DNA from: Paenibacillus sp. MAHUQ-63
Lineage (GTDB): Bacteria > Bacillota > Bacilli > Paenibacillales > NBRC-103111
Direction of reading: 5' to 3'
Assembly: GCF_028765165.1 (NCBI RefSeq)
Contig: NZ_JARADB010000003.1
Span: 1,436,042 to 1,500,041 of the forward strand
DNA: 64,000 bases
Positions 26,081 through 33,831 of the stretch are shown in pieces. Made by a program: the position numbers and the translations under genes. The notes below the pieces were generated by a model, which was not told the origin of the DNA, made no database searches, and was given only the letters and a program-made list of their open reading frames with translations. How positions within the stretch are numbered: the stretch's first letter is position 1; each line of letters begins with the position of its first letter.

Positions 26081-26400
26081 AAAAATCCCCCGCCCCTGAC
26101 ATTCGCCAGGGACGAGAGATTTGATTAACAAATTCACCCGTGGTACCACCCACATTCAGCCAATTATGCGCTCCTGCTCACAGCATGGAGGGACACAATC
26201 TGCACTTTACGGTTAACGCCCGCGAAACGCATTGCCGCTACTAGACCGATCGACGGAAGCCGATCTGCCGTTCCCAGCAAGTCCTCGGGGAGGTCTTTTC
26301 GTTCGCTCATCATTGGAAGCTCGCAGCCTGGACTTCCTTCTCTGATAATGTGGGGGCGACATACTTTATCCCTTCAACGGATCACAAAGGTATTGAATTA
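26081..26400 (-). promoter_or_regulatory. T-box riboswitch leader of hisS-aspS
   Basis: The minus strand has the T-box core GGGTGGTACCACGGG (26137-26151), followed by a terminator stem (GTCCCTGG... / ...CAGGGGC, about 26092-26113) and TTTTTTT. The 250 bases before it fit Stem I. The specifier codon (His and/or Asp) was not assigned from sequence alone. Confidence 0.92.
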
Positions 26401-26406
26401 TTGTTT

Positions 26407-26435
26407 ATTGTAAACATTGCCAGAAGCAAAGTCAA
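26407..26435 (-). promoter_or_regulatory. SigA promoter of hisS
   Basis: TTGACT-N17-TACAAT on the minus strand, placing the start near 26400 at the head of the T-box leader. Confidence 0.75.
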
Positions 26436-26473
26436 GCATTATGCGCCTATTCGACAATTGTCTCTTGATTCAT

Positions 26474-26779
26474 TTAATGAGAATCCGCCCATTTTTGCAA
26501 CTCGTCCATCACGGGCTTAAGACCTCTTCCTTTGGCAGTCAGTTCATATTCGATACGAACCGGGGTTTCCGGGTACACATGTCGGACAATGATCTCTGCA
26601 GCCTCGAGTTCCTTGAATCTCTCTGAAAGCATCCGGTCGCTCATGCTCGGGATCAGAACGGAAATGTCTTTAAACCGCTTCGGGCCGGTCATCAAGACAT
26701 GAACGATAAGTCCTGTCCATCGTTTTCCCAGAAGTTCAAAAGCATTCTCGAATTTAGGGCACAGTTGATAGTGTTCCAT
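26474..26779 (-). CDS. HxlR/DUF24 family redox regulator (YodB/CatR-like)
   Basis: A 101-residue winged-helix HxlR repressor. The N-terminal LCPKFENAFELLGKRWTGLI closely follows the YodB/CatR (YvaP) pattern and keeps the single conserved Cys (Cys7) used by those proteins to sense quinones, diamide and other thiol-reactive compounds. RMLSERFKELEAAEIIVRHV is the recognition region. AAGGAG lies 9 bases before the ATG at 26779. It is divergent from a DoxX gene; in B. subtilis CatR controls catDE, where CatD is DoxX-like, so that gene is the likely target. Confidence 0.88.
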   Translation of the reverse strand: MEHYQLCPKFENAFELLGKRWTGLIVHVLMTGPKRFKDISVLIPSMSDRMLSERFKELEAAEIIVRHVYPETPVRIEYELTAKGRGLKPVMDELQKWADSH

Positions 26780-26817
26780 ATAAATCATCTCCTTATAAAC
26801 AATTTTAACATAGTCGC

Positions 26818-26865
26818 TTGACAAAAGTAAGTATTGCGTAATAATATACTAACATAAAGTAAGTA
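26818..26865 (+). promoter_or_regulatory. doxX promoter with probable HxlR operators
   Basis: TTGACA (26818) and TAATAT (26842) with an 18-base spacer form a promoter for doxX. A 10-bp direct repeat AAAGTAAGTA starts at 26824 (inside the spacer) and again at 26856, 32 bp apart, about three helical turns. An AGTAT...ATACT inverted repeat (26830-26850) overlaps the -10. These are probable binding sites for the divergent HxlR regulator. Confidence 0.55.
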
Positions 26866-26901
26866 ATTAAATAAAATTTATTTTAAGAGGAGTTGTTAGT
26901 G

Positions 26902-27297
26902 ATGGCTTTAGGTCTTCTTATTATTCGTTTGGTGTTAGGTTTAACATTTGCGGCGCACGGTACGCAGAAAGTATTTGGTTGGTTCGGGGGCTACGGTCCC
27001 AAGGGCACGGGCGGCTTCTTCGAATCGATCGGCATTAAGCCCGGTGTGACGATGGCCGTTCTTGCGGGACTCGCGGAAATTGCCGGTGGCTTGCTCTTCG
27101 CCGCAGGCCTTTGGACACCGCTCGGCGCTGCCCTTATTATACTTACTATGCTGGTCGCGATCGTGAAGGTACACGGCAAAAGCTATTGGGCTTCTTCCAA
27201 CGGTTATGAGTACAATTTGCTCTTGATCGCCGTTGCCCTTGGCGTAGCGCTGATTGGTGCCGGTGACTACTCCCTGGACGCTCTAATGTCAAAATAA
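26902..27297 (+). CDS. DoxX family membrane protein (CatD-like)
   Basis: A 131-residue protein with four TM helices. The family pattern is clear: LGLLIIRLVLGLTFAAHGTQKVFG at the start, FFESIGIKPG, LAGLAEIAGGLLFAAGLWTP and a C-terminal hydrophobic pair. DoxX proteins are linked to thiol/quinone stress; CatD works with the dioxygenase CatE in B. subtilis, but no catE-like gene is adjacent here. The ATG at 26902 has GAGGAG 9 bases upstream; the TTG at 26893 overlaps that site. A terminator follows directly. Confidence 0.9.
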   Translation: MALGLLIIRLVLGLTFAAHGTQKVFGWFGGYGPKGTGGFFESIGIKPGVTMAVLAGLAEIAGGLLFAAGLWTPLGAALIILTMLVAIVKVHGKSYWASSNGYEYNLLLIAVALGVALIGAGDYSLDALMSK

Positions 27298-27303
27298 ATC
27301 GAT

Positions 27304-27330
27304 AACCGCCGCTGATTAGCGGCGGTTTTG
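27304..27330 (+). terminator. Terminator of doxX
   Basis: A perfect 10-bp stem AACCGCCGCT / AGCGGCGGTT with a GATT loop, followed by TTTG, 7 bases after the stop. Confidence 0.88.
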
Positions 27331-27504
27331 CTATGCAAAGAAAATAGCCTGCAGCACGTGGCGGCAGGCCTCTAGACAATATATAAATTAAAGGGGGTCG
27401 ACTTTTATTATATCCCTGCTTGATTAAAGGCATATGAAAAAATGATTACAATTTCATTACAGCGATACTCCTGAATTTTCAAGCATTTTCATTTGTTTCC
27501 CCCC

Positions 27505-27533
27505 GTATATTCGAATTTCTCGCAACATATACA
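27505..27533 (+). promoter_or_regulatory. Possible SigE-type sporulation promoter
   Basis: GTATATT (27505-27511), a 14-base spacer and CATATACA (27526-27533) resemble the SigE elements KMATATT and CATACAnT. It lies 50 bases before the acidic protein gene. A motif match only. Confidence 0.35.
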
Positions 27534-27582
27534 TGTACAACAAGGCAAATGGCCTTGAATTTATCATCAGGAGGCTGTAACA

Positions 27583-27891
27583 ATGACAACACAAAACGAG
27601 TTTCAAGAAGAACGGCAAGATCTAGTGGTGCTCTTCTCCGAGGAGTCCGAAGCCGAAGCCGAAGATGAAGTAGCCGACGAAGCAGCCGAAGAAGAGGCCA
27701 TTGAGGATTCGGAAGCTGCTGAGGAAGCCGAAGAAGCAGAGGAAGAAGCGGAAGTCGAAGCGGAAGAAGAAGCGGATGCCGAAGAGGAAGTCGAAGCTGA
27801 GGAGGAAGCCGAAGCGGATAGTGAAGATTCTGCGGAAGAAGAAGCGGAAGAATCTGCTGAAGCCGAAGAGGATGCAGCCGAGGCAGACTGA
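27583..27891 (+). CDS. Extremely acidic Glu/Ala-rich low-complexity protein
   Basis: A 102-residue protein. After a short head (MTTQNEFQEERQDLVVLFSE) it is almost only Glu, Ala, Asp, Val and Ser in EAEEEAE-type runs, with a very low predicted pI. It should be disordered or a single charged helix. The reading frame is supported by an excellent SD, AGGAGG, 8 bases before the ATG, and by a terminator 48 bases after the stop. No family is recognised. The GAA/GCC codon runs suggest growth by repeat slippage. Confidence 0.75.
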   Translation: MTTQNEFQEERQDLVVLFSEESEAEAEDEVADEAAEEEAIEDSEAAEEAEEAEEEAEVEAEEEADAEEEVEAEEEAEADSEDSAEEEAEESAEAEEDAAEAD

Positions 27892-27938
27892 ATTTTGTAA
27901 GCGCAGTCATCAAAACTTCCACAAGCTTCGAAAAGCAA

Positions 27939-27981
27939 AAGAGCCTTACCGCCCATCCAATTGCGGCGTCATAAGGCTCTT
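27939..27981. terminator. Bidirectional terminator between converging genes
   Basis: AAGAGCCTTA and TAAGGCTCTT, a perfect 10-bp stem with an inner CCGC/GCGG pairing, followed by TTATTTG on the plus strand and TTTTGCTTTT on the minus strand. Confidence 0.85.
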
Positions 27982-27992
27982 ATTTGTGTTCT

Positions 27993-29957
27993 CTAAGGCT
28001 TGCCCGTTAGACCAACCTTCAAATCTCTAATCATCATGTACGTATCTGCATTCGTTAACTTTTGTTTATCAGCAATCAGGTTCAGCGTTGCGTCTGTCAG
28101 CAGCTTGTTCGCCGCCAGCTTCGCTTGTGCATCTTTCGGCTCAGCCGCGATGCCCAATGCTTGTGTCATGGTAAAGGCCGCTTGCTCGAGTGACAATGGG
28201 AGCTTGTCCGAATTGTCCATCTTCGCAATCGCCTGCGACACGTCGCCTTTGAAAGCATCCGGTTTCATTTTGCGGGCTCCGCTCACAAGATTCACCATGC
28301 GCTTCGGATTCGCCGCGTCGTCCAAACGGAAATTGTTGTCGTACGCTCCTGATGCCAATCCGAGCATAAGCGCCGTCTTCAGCCCCTCATACGCTTTATG
28401 TTCCATAAACGGCTGAGGCTTAAGCGTAATCGGATGAATCTCCATCCCCTGCTTATTGAGCTGCTCCTGCAGCTTGGCGATCATGTCCTTCGAAGCCGAC
28501 AGCTGACGGAACGTCATCTTCTCCTGCTTCGCAAACATGGCCGCGGCTCCAGCCGCTTCTCCTTCCGCCATGCCCGTAGGCATCACGCGCGCACTGCCAT
28601 GCGGAAGCGTATCGTAGCTGGCCGCTCTGCCTACCACAAGCAATCCGTCTATGTTCTTAGGCACCAGACTGCGGAAAGGAACGGCGTATTGTTTCGGCTT
28701 GCAAACGACGGTACCGGAATCCGTCGGCGAAATCCGCTGAATATCAACCGGATAAGAGCCGAAGCCGATGCGGTCCCACTGGTCGGCATTCGTACACACG
28801 TCGACAATGTTAAGCCTGTATTCTCCCTGCATATGGCGCGTTTCTCTCACGTACAGCTCCGGCGCCGAGCCATCCAGCTCAAGGCTTGCAAACTCGGGGA
28901 ATGTCTTCTGCATGTAAGCCAAAATGCTAGGCAGCTCTTTTTTGCCGATATCAAAAGCTTCTTGCACCGATTTCGGGTCAAAAGCGTCTACGCCAAAAAT
29001 TTGCAAAGCGTTGATGAGGACCGTATTGTCATTCTGTCGCCCCATATTGAAGCCCCGCATCTTGGCCCGCTCCTTGTTCACTGGCGGGTATTTGCTCATC
29101 TCCCCGTAGCCGAACACGCTAACTTCATTCACACCAGTATCGGGATTATTATCGCCGTTCAAGCGGGTAGCCATCAGGTTCCACACCTCAGGCGTCACGT
29201 TCTTCAGTCGGAAGGCCAGCGTTACGGCCATCTTGGAATTCGGGTCGCCAATGTCCTCGTGACCGATCGTAAACGGTACGCCGGCCGCCGCGGCGAAATC
29301 ACCGTCCTGTGTCGCATCGATCACAGACCCGGCTTTGACGACTTGCGTGCTGCCGTTCTCAAGCGTGATCGTTGCGCCGTGTACATTCTTCTTATCTTCG
29401 GAGAGCAGAGGCTCGATCTTTTTCGTTTTGAGCAGCAGATCGATATTCGACTCATTTCTAACCAAATCATAGAAAGCATTGGCTGCCGTATTGACGTCGA
29501 AGGAATCACCTTCAATCTTGGCGTACCATTCGGAGAAAAAGCCTTTGTTAAACACATCGTCTTTCCCCAATAGATTCTTGTTCGGGCTATAATTCATATC
29601 GATCGAATTGATCCAGCCGAGTGTCATGAGCCCGCCGAGTATTTCCCGGTTGCGGCCGTCGACAAGCAAAGTGTTCAACCCGTTGCGAGCCGCAGAAACG
29701 GCTGCCGCAACCCCTTCAGGATCGGTACCGACGACGATAACGTCATACGCATCCTTCGCCTTTTTCACCGATTTCACTTCTTCAAGCTCCTGCTTTTCCT
29801 TGCTATGTCCGCTGCTTGTATGATGTTTGTATTGATAATACAGGGATGCTGCAGCAGCCAGCACCGCTAGCAGAATCAAGGTTCCCATCAACCAAAGCCA
29901 ACCTTTGGAAGTGGCGTTGTTACGATTTCCATTAGCCATTAAAACCAAAGCACCCAC
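27993..29957 (-). CDS. Membrane-anchored FAD-dependent oxidoreductase
   Basis: A 654-residue protein. One TM segment (WLWLMGTLILLAVLAAAASL) is followed by a charged linker and a FAD_oxidored-type Rossmann domain (YDVIVVGTDPEGVAAAVSAA, a GxDxxG variant of the usual GxGxxG). Other family cues are AGSVIDATQDGDFAAAAG, the mid-domain GLLVVGRAASYDTLPHGSAR and TGMAEGEAAGAAAMFA. The substrate is unknown. The GTG at 29957 has AGGAG 5 bases upstream; the ATG at 29936 is an alternative. With one N-terminal anchor the catalytic domain may face outside, which would be unusual for a flavoenzyme. Confidence 0.85.
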   Translation of the reverse strand: MGALVLMANGNRNNATSKGWLWLMGTLILLAVLAAAASLYYQYKHHTSSGHSKEKQELEEVKSVKKAKDAYDVIVVGTDPEGVAAAVSAARNGLNTLLVDGRNREILGGLMTLGWINSIDMNYSPNKNLLGKDDVFNKGFFSEWYAKIEGDSFDVNTAANAFYDLVRNESNIDLLLKTKKIEPLLSEDKKNVHGATITLENGSTQVVKAGSVIDATQDGDFAAAAGVPFTIGHEDIGDPNSKMAVTLAFRLKNVTPEVWNLMATRLNGDNNPDTGVNEVSVFGYGEMSKYPPVNKERAKMRGFNMGRQNDNTVLINALQIFGVDAFDPKSVQEAFDIGKKELPSILAYMQKTFPEFASLELDGSAPELYVRETRHMQGEYRLNIVDVCTNADQWDRIGFGSYPVDIQRISPTDSGTVVCKPKQYAVPFRSLVPKNIDGLLVVGRAASYDTLPHGSARVMPTGMAEGEAAGAAAMFAKQEKMTFRQLSASKDMIAKLQEQLNKQGMEIHPITLKPQPFMEHKAYEGLKTALMLGLASGAYDNNFRLDDAANPKRMVNLVSGARKMKPDAFKGDVSQAIAKMDNSDKLPLSLEQAAFTMTQALGIAAEPKDAQAKLAANKLLTDATLNLIADKQKLTNADTYMMIRDLKVGLTGKP

Positions 29958-30096
29958 CTTGTCTCCTGCTTGCGCGCCGCCTTCCCTCCAGAGGTTCGCT
30001 AAGCTTCGCCAGCAGTCGATAATTTTTTCAGCTCAAAATATCACTTGTTAGTTTATCACATTTTACCGGTATATAGAAATTTTGCCGGAAACAAAT

Positions 30097-30130
30097 AAAG
30101 CCGCGCACTGCTTGGCAGCACGCGGGCTTT
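30097..30130 (-). terminator. Terminator of the 57-residue gene
   Basis: On the minus strand AAAGCCCGCGTGCT pairs with AGCAGTGCGCGGCTTT (minor mismatches, GCCA loop), followed by ATTTGTTT. Confidence 0.75.
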
Positions 30131-30136
30131 ATGGAT

Positions 30137-30310
30137 TTACCGGTACGATTTTTTCGGAATGCTTTTGAGCTTCTCCTGTTCGGAGGTGAATTCGGCGCTG
30201 ATCTCCACGTCGGCGAGAGCCGGGGCTTGACTGATCCGCTCAGCGATCGTGGTGTGCAGCAGCTGCTGTACTGGTGCCGTCATGATCTGTTGCTTCATGG
30301 ATTGACGCAT
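30137..30310 (-). CDS. Small protein, 57 residues, unrecognised
   Basis: A 57-residue ORF beginning MRQSMKQQIMTAPVQQLL and ending KSIPKKSYR. It has a hydrophilic, partly helical look with no TM or Cys. AGGAG lies 7 bases before the ATG, and a terminator follows 7 bases after the stop, so the reading frame is well supported despite its size. The opposite-strand frame over the same bases lacks these signals. No family is recognised. It lies between dtd and the FAD oxidoreductase, both on the same strand. Confidence 0.7.
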   Translation of the reverse strand: MRQSMKQQIMTAPVQQLLHTTIAERISQAPALADVEISAEFTSEQEKLKSIPKKSYR

Positions 30311-30393
30311 CTGGATGCTCCTAACTGCAAGAATCTACAGTTACAGTATACCCAGCAGGCAAATGAATTAATCGAAAGGGCATAAGTGCCCGC

Positions 30394-30834
30394 TCATTTG
30401 CTGTCGATAATCAGAGTAACGGGACCCCAGTTCGTCAAAGAAACGTCCATCATCTCGCCAAAGGCTCCGGTCTCCACCACCAGGCCTTGCGCACGCAGCA
30501 GCTCATTGAATTGATCATACAGCGGCTGTGCCACTTCCGGTCTGGCCGCCGCCATGAAATTGGGACGCTTCCCTTTGCGGCAATCGCCATACAGCGTAAA
30601 TTGCGACACGGACAAGATGTGCCCGCCTGTTTCCAATACGGACAAATTCATTTTGCCGGACTCATCTTCAAAAATACGAAGGCCAGCTACTTTATCGGCT
30701 GCATATTTGGCATCCTGTTCGGTATCTTCGTGCGTAATGCCGACCAGCAGCATTAAGCCCTCGCCAATCCGGCCGACGGTTTCACCGCTCACGGTGACTT
30801 CGGCGCGCTTGCACCGCTGAACAACAACTCTCAT
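30394..30834 (-). CDS. dtd: D-aminoacyl-tRNA deacylase
   Basis: A 146-residue DTD that removes D-amino acids (and glycine from tRNA-Ala) from mischarged tRNA. The family motifs LSVSQFTLYGDCRKGKRPNF (SQFTL) and the C-terminal NWGPVTLIID (the cross-subunit Gly-cisPro region appears as NWGP) are visible. It follows rel by 41 bp, the relA-dtd order of B. subtilis. Confidence 0.96.
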   Translation of the reverse strand: MRVVVQRCKRAEVTVSGETVGRIGEGLMLLVGITHEDTEQDAKYAADKVAGLRIFEDESGKMNLSVLETGGHILSVSQFTLYGDCRKGKRPNFMAAARPEVAQPLYDQFNELLRAQGLVVETGAFGEMMDVSLTNWGPVTLIIDSK

Positions 30835-30875
30835 AAGCGTCCTGAATCTCCTTACACGCGCGTGCAGCGGTCAGC

Positions 30876-33059
30876 TTAGCTTTGCATGATGCGCTGCACG
30901 GAATATACGTCTTTCACACGTTTGATTTTCTCGACGACGGATTGCAGATGATCGATATTTTTGATCAGGATCGTCATATGAATCGTCGCCATTTTGTTTT
31001 TATCGGAACGGCCCGATACGGCCGAAATCATCGTTTTGCTTTCGGAAACGGCTTGGAGCACCTCGTTCAGGAAGCCTCGGCGGTCATGGCCCGTAATTTC
31101 AATTTCGACGTTGAAATTGGATTCCACCGCTTCCGCCCATTCGACCTCGATGACCCGTTCCTCCTCGCCCATGCTCGTCGGAATGTTCGTGCAATCCGAA
31201 CGATGGACGGAGACGCCGCGACCTCTCGTAATGTAGCCGATAATGTAATCGCCAGGGACCGGATTGCAGCAGCGGGCGAAGCGCACCAGCAGGTTGTCGA
31301 CGCCCTTCACCCGCACCCCGTTCGTCGGACGGCCCTTCCGCTCCGCAGCCGGCGACTTGACTTCCTTCACCTCGGTTGTAAGCTGCAGCACCTGCGCTTC
31401 TTCCGCTTCCCGGCGCAGCTTCTCCGTCAGCTTAGTGCATATCTGTGCGGCGGTAATGCCGCCGAAGCCGACAGCCGACAGCATATCTTCAATATCGTTG
31501 AAATTGTATTTCTTCGCCGCTTCGAGCAGCTTCTCATCGCTCATCAGCGTTGGCGGGTCAATGGCAAGCCGTTTGAGCTCGCGTTCGATCATGTCTTTGC
31601 CTTTCTCTACATTCTCCTCGCGCTTCTCTTTCTTGAACCACTGCTTAATTTTGCTGCGGGCATGCGAAGACTGGGCAATTTTGATCCAATCCTGGCTAGG
31701 TCCGTATGAATGCTTGGAAGTCAAGATCTCGATAATATCCCCGGTCTTCAGTTTATGATCCAATGGGACGATACGGGAGTTGACTTTAGCGCCAATCGTA
31801 CGGTTGCCGACCTCGGTATGAATCCGGTAAGCGAAATCGAGCGGCACCGACCCGGCAGGAAGCTCGATGACTTCGCCTTTCGGCGTAAAGACGAAAACAA
31901 GGTCGGAGAAGAAATCCATCTTCATCGACTCCATGAATTCGGAGGCATCGCTTGTCTCTTGCTGCAGCTCCAAAATTTCGCGGAACCAGCTCATTTTGTC
32001 TTCGAAGGTGCCGGCTGGAACGATCGAGCCGCCTTCCTTATACGCCCAGTGTGCGGCGATACCGAACTCGGACGTTTTGTGCATTTCCCAAGTCCGAATC
32101 TGCACTTCCAGCGGCTCCCCCTTAGGACCTATAACCGTCGTATGGAGGGACTGGTACATATTCGGCTTGGGCATCGCGATATAATCCTTGAACCGTCCCG
32201 GCATGGGCTTCCACAATGTATGGATAATCCCCAGAGATGCGTAGCAGTCTTTGATACCGTCGACAATTACGCGCAGCGCCATGAGATCGTAAATCTCATT
32301 GAACTGCTTGCCGCGGGAGCTCATTTTCTTATAAATGCTATAGAGATGCTTAGGTCTTCCGGAGATATCCCCCTGAATGCCCATTTCTTCCAGCTTCTCC
32401 TTAATGGAGTGGATGACGTCCTCTATATACTGCTCGCGCTCGGTTCGCTTCTTCTGCATCAGGTTAACGATCCGGTAATACTGCTGCGGATTCAAATAAC
32501 GAAGGGCGATATCCTCCATCTCCCACTTGATCGTGGAGATCCCGAGTCTGTGCGCAATCGGGCAGAAAATTTCCAGCGTTTCCTCCGCGATGCGGCGCTG
32601 GCTCTCTTCGGACTGGTACTTCAACGTACGCATATTGTGCAGACGGTCCGCTAATTTGATCAGAATGACGCGGATATCCTGCGCCATCGCGACGAACATT
32701 TTGCGGTAGTTCTCGTTCTGCTGTTCTTCTTTGGATTTGAACTTAATCCGCTCGAGCTTCGTCAAACCATCGACGAGCATCGCGCATGTTTTCCCGAATT
32801 TATCTAGTACAGTTTCTAATGAAACCGTTGTATCTTCAACGACATCATGCAGGAGTGCCGCAATGACCGAAGTGACGTCCATCTGCATGTTCACCAAAAT
32901 ATCTGCTACAGCGAGCGGATGCAGAATATAGGGCTCCCCCGATTTGCGCACTTGGCCATGATGGGCTTCATCCGCGAATTCATAGGCCTCCCGAATCCTC
33001 TGCAAATCATTCTCCTTCAGATAGGTGGCTGCCTTCTCCAACAGCTGCTCTATACCCAT
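30876..33059 (-). CDS. relA: Bifunctional (p)ppGpp synthetase/hydrolase Rel
   Basis: A 727-residue long RSH. The HD hydrolase domain (HPLAVADILVNMQMDVTSVIAALLHDVVEDT) is intact, as is the synthetase domain (GRPKHLYSIYKKM, YDLMALRVIVD, YQSLHTTVIGP). The TGS domain (VFTPKGEVIELPAGSVPLDFAY) and the C-terminal ACT domain follow. It makes and degrades (p)ppGpp in the stringent response. The ATG at 33059 is chosen by family length; the ATG at 33071 is only 1 base from an AAAGGG. A promoter lies about 70 bases upstream. Confidence 0.97.
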   Translation of the reverse strand: MGIEQLLEKAATYLKENDLQRIREAYEFADEAHHGQVRKSGEPYILHPLAVADILVNMQMDVTSVIAALLHDVVEDTTVSLETVLDKFGKTCAMLVDGLTKLERIKFKSKEEQQNENYRKMFVAMAQDIRVILIKLADRLHNMRTLKYQSEESQRRIAEETLEIFCPIAHRLGISTIKWEMEDIALRYLNPQQYYRIVNLMQKKRTEREQYIEDVIHSIKEKLEEMGIQGDISGRPKHLYSIYKKMSSRGKQFNEIYDLMALRVIVDGIKDCYASLGIIHTLWKPMPGRFKDYIAMPKPNMYQSLHTTVIGPKGEPLEVQIRTWEMHKTSEFGIAAHWAYKEGGSIVPAGTFEDKMSWFREILELQQETSDASEFMESMKMDFFSDLVFVFTPKGEVIELPAGSVPLDFAYRIHTEVGNRTIGAKVNSRIVPLDHKLKTGDIIEILTSKHSYGPSQDWIKIAQSSHARSKIKQWFKKEKREENVEKGKDMIERELKRLAIDPPTLMSDEKLLEAAKKYNFNDIEDMLSAVGFGGITAAQICTKLTEKLRREAEEAQVLQLTTEVKEVKSPAAERKGRPTNGVRVKGVDNLLVRFARCCNPVPGDYIIGYITRGRGVSVHRSDCTNIPTSMGEEERVIEVEWAEAVESNFNVEIEITGHDRRGFLNEVLQAVSESKTMISAVSGRSDKNKMATIHMTILIKNIDHLQSVVEKIKRVKDVYSVQRIMQS

Positions 33060-33121
33060 GCATCTACCCATTCCCTTTAAAGGTTGTATTTTTAAAAAAA
33101 GATCTATACTGATTTTTATTC

Positions 33122-33151
33122 ATTATGCCTTCAAGGCAGGCTCCGCGTCAA
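33122..33151 (-). promoter_or_regulatory. Likely SigA promoter of rel
   Basis: TTGACG-N18-CATAAT on the minus strand in the apt-rel gap, after the apt terminator. Confidence 0.6.
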
Positions 33152-33258
33152 CTATTGGGCGTCAGACTTTCGACAAAAACCATCATTTCGCCATATAACC
33201 GCTTTCATTCTTTGCAAATATCTCGGTTCCATCTCCAAGATCACGGACAGCCATTATA

Positions 33259-33310
33259 AGAAAACGGGACTGTTCCCCGAGCCATATGCATGACTCTTGG
33301 GACAGCCCCC
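33259..33310 (-). terminator. Terminator after apt
   Basis: A long hairpin on the minus strand with GGGGCTGTCCC opposite GGAACAGTCCC and an inner GAGTCAT / ATGGCTC pairing, followed by GTTTTCTT. Confidence 0.75.
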
Positions 33311-33318
33311 GCCAATTA

Positions 33319-33831
33319 TTAATATTGAACTAAGGAAACGACGTCGATGCCATTGAATTTGTTGCGGCCTTCCAAATAGGACAACTCAATAAGGAACGCT
33401 GCTCCGACGATTTCCCCGCCAAGCTGGTTGATCAGATCGATGGAGGATTGAATCGTTCCGCCGGTTGCCAGCAGATCATCAGCAATCAGCACCTTTTGAC
33501 CCGGTTTAATGGCATCTTTGTGCATCGCCAATTTGTCTTTGCCGTACTCCAGGGCATAGTCCACTTCGATCGTTTCGCCAGGCAATTTGCCGCTTTTGCG
33601 AATCGGAATAAAGCCCACGCCAAGCGCGTAAGCGAGCGGTGCGCCGATGACGAAGCCCCGTGCCTCGGGACCTGCAATCACATCGATCTGCTTCTCTTGG
33701 ACCATGACTCTCAGCTGGTCGATCGCTTGTTTGTACACCTCGCCGTTTTGCAGCAAAGTCGTGATGTCCTTGAACCGGATGCCCGGTTGCGGGAAGTCGG
33801 GGATGACGCGAATGTAATCTTTGAAATTCAT
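33319..33831 (-). CDS. apt: Adenine phosphoribosyltransferase
   Basis: A 170-residue type I PRTase that salvages adenine to AMP with PRPP. The PRPP loop VLIADDLLATGGT, the AGPEARGFVIGAPLA hood motif and the N-terminal IRVIPDFPQPGIRFKDITTLL are standard. TTGGAGG precedes the ATG. It overlaps recJ by 4 bp (ATGA), giving tight recJ-apt coupling. Confidence 0.98.
   Translation of the reverse strand: MNFKDYIRVIPDFPQPGIRFKDITTLLQNGEVYKQAIDQLRVMVQEKQIDVIAGPEARGFVIGAPLAYALGVGFIPIRKSGKLPGETIEVDYALEYGKDKLAMHKDAIKPGQKVLIADDLLATGGTIQSSIDLINQLGGEIVGAAFLIELSYLEGRNKFNGIDVVSLVQY

Noticed and set aside
27479..27956. Leu/Pro- and Ser/Ala-rich minus-strand frames
   Set aside because: They are complements of the GAA/GCC repeats of the acidic protein gene and lack an SD.
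30131..30385. 84-codon plus-strand frame
   Set aside because: The opposite strand carries the 57-residue gene with an SD and a terminator; this frame has neither.
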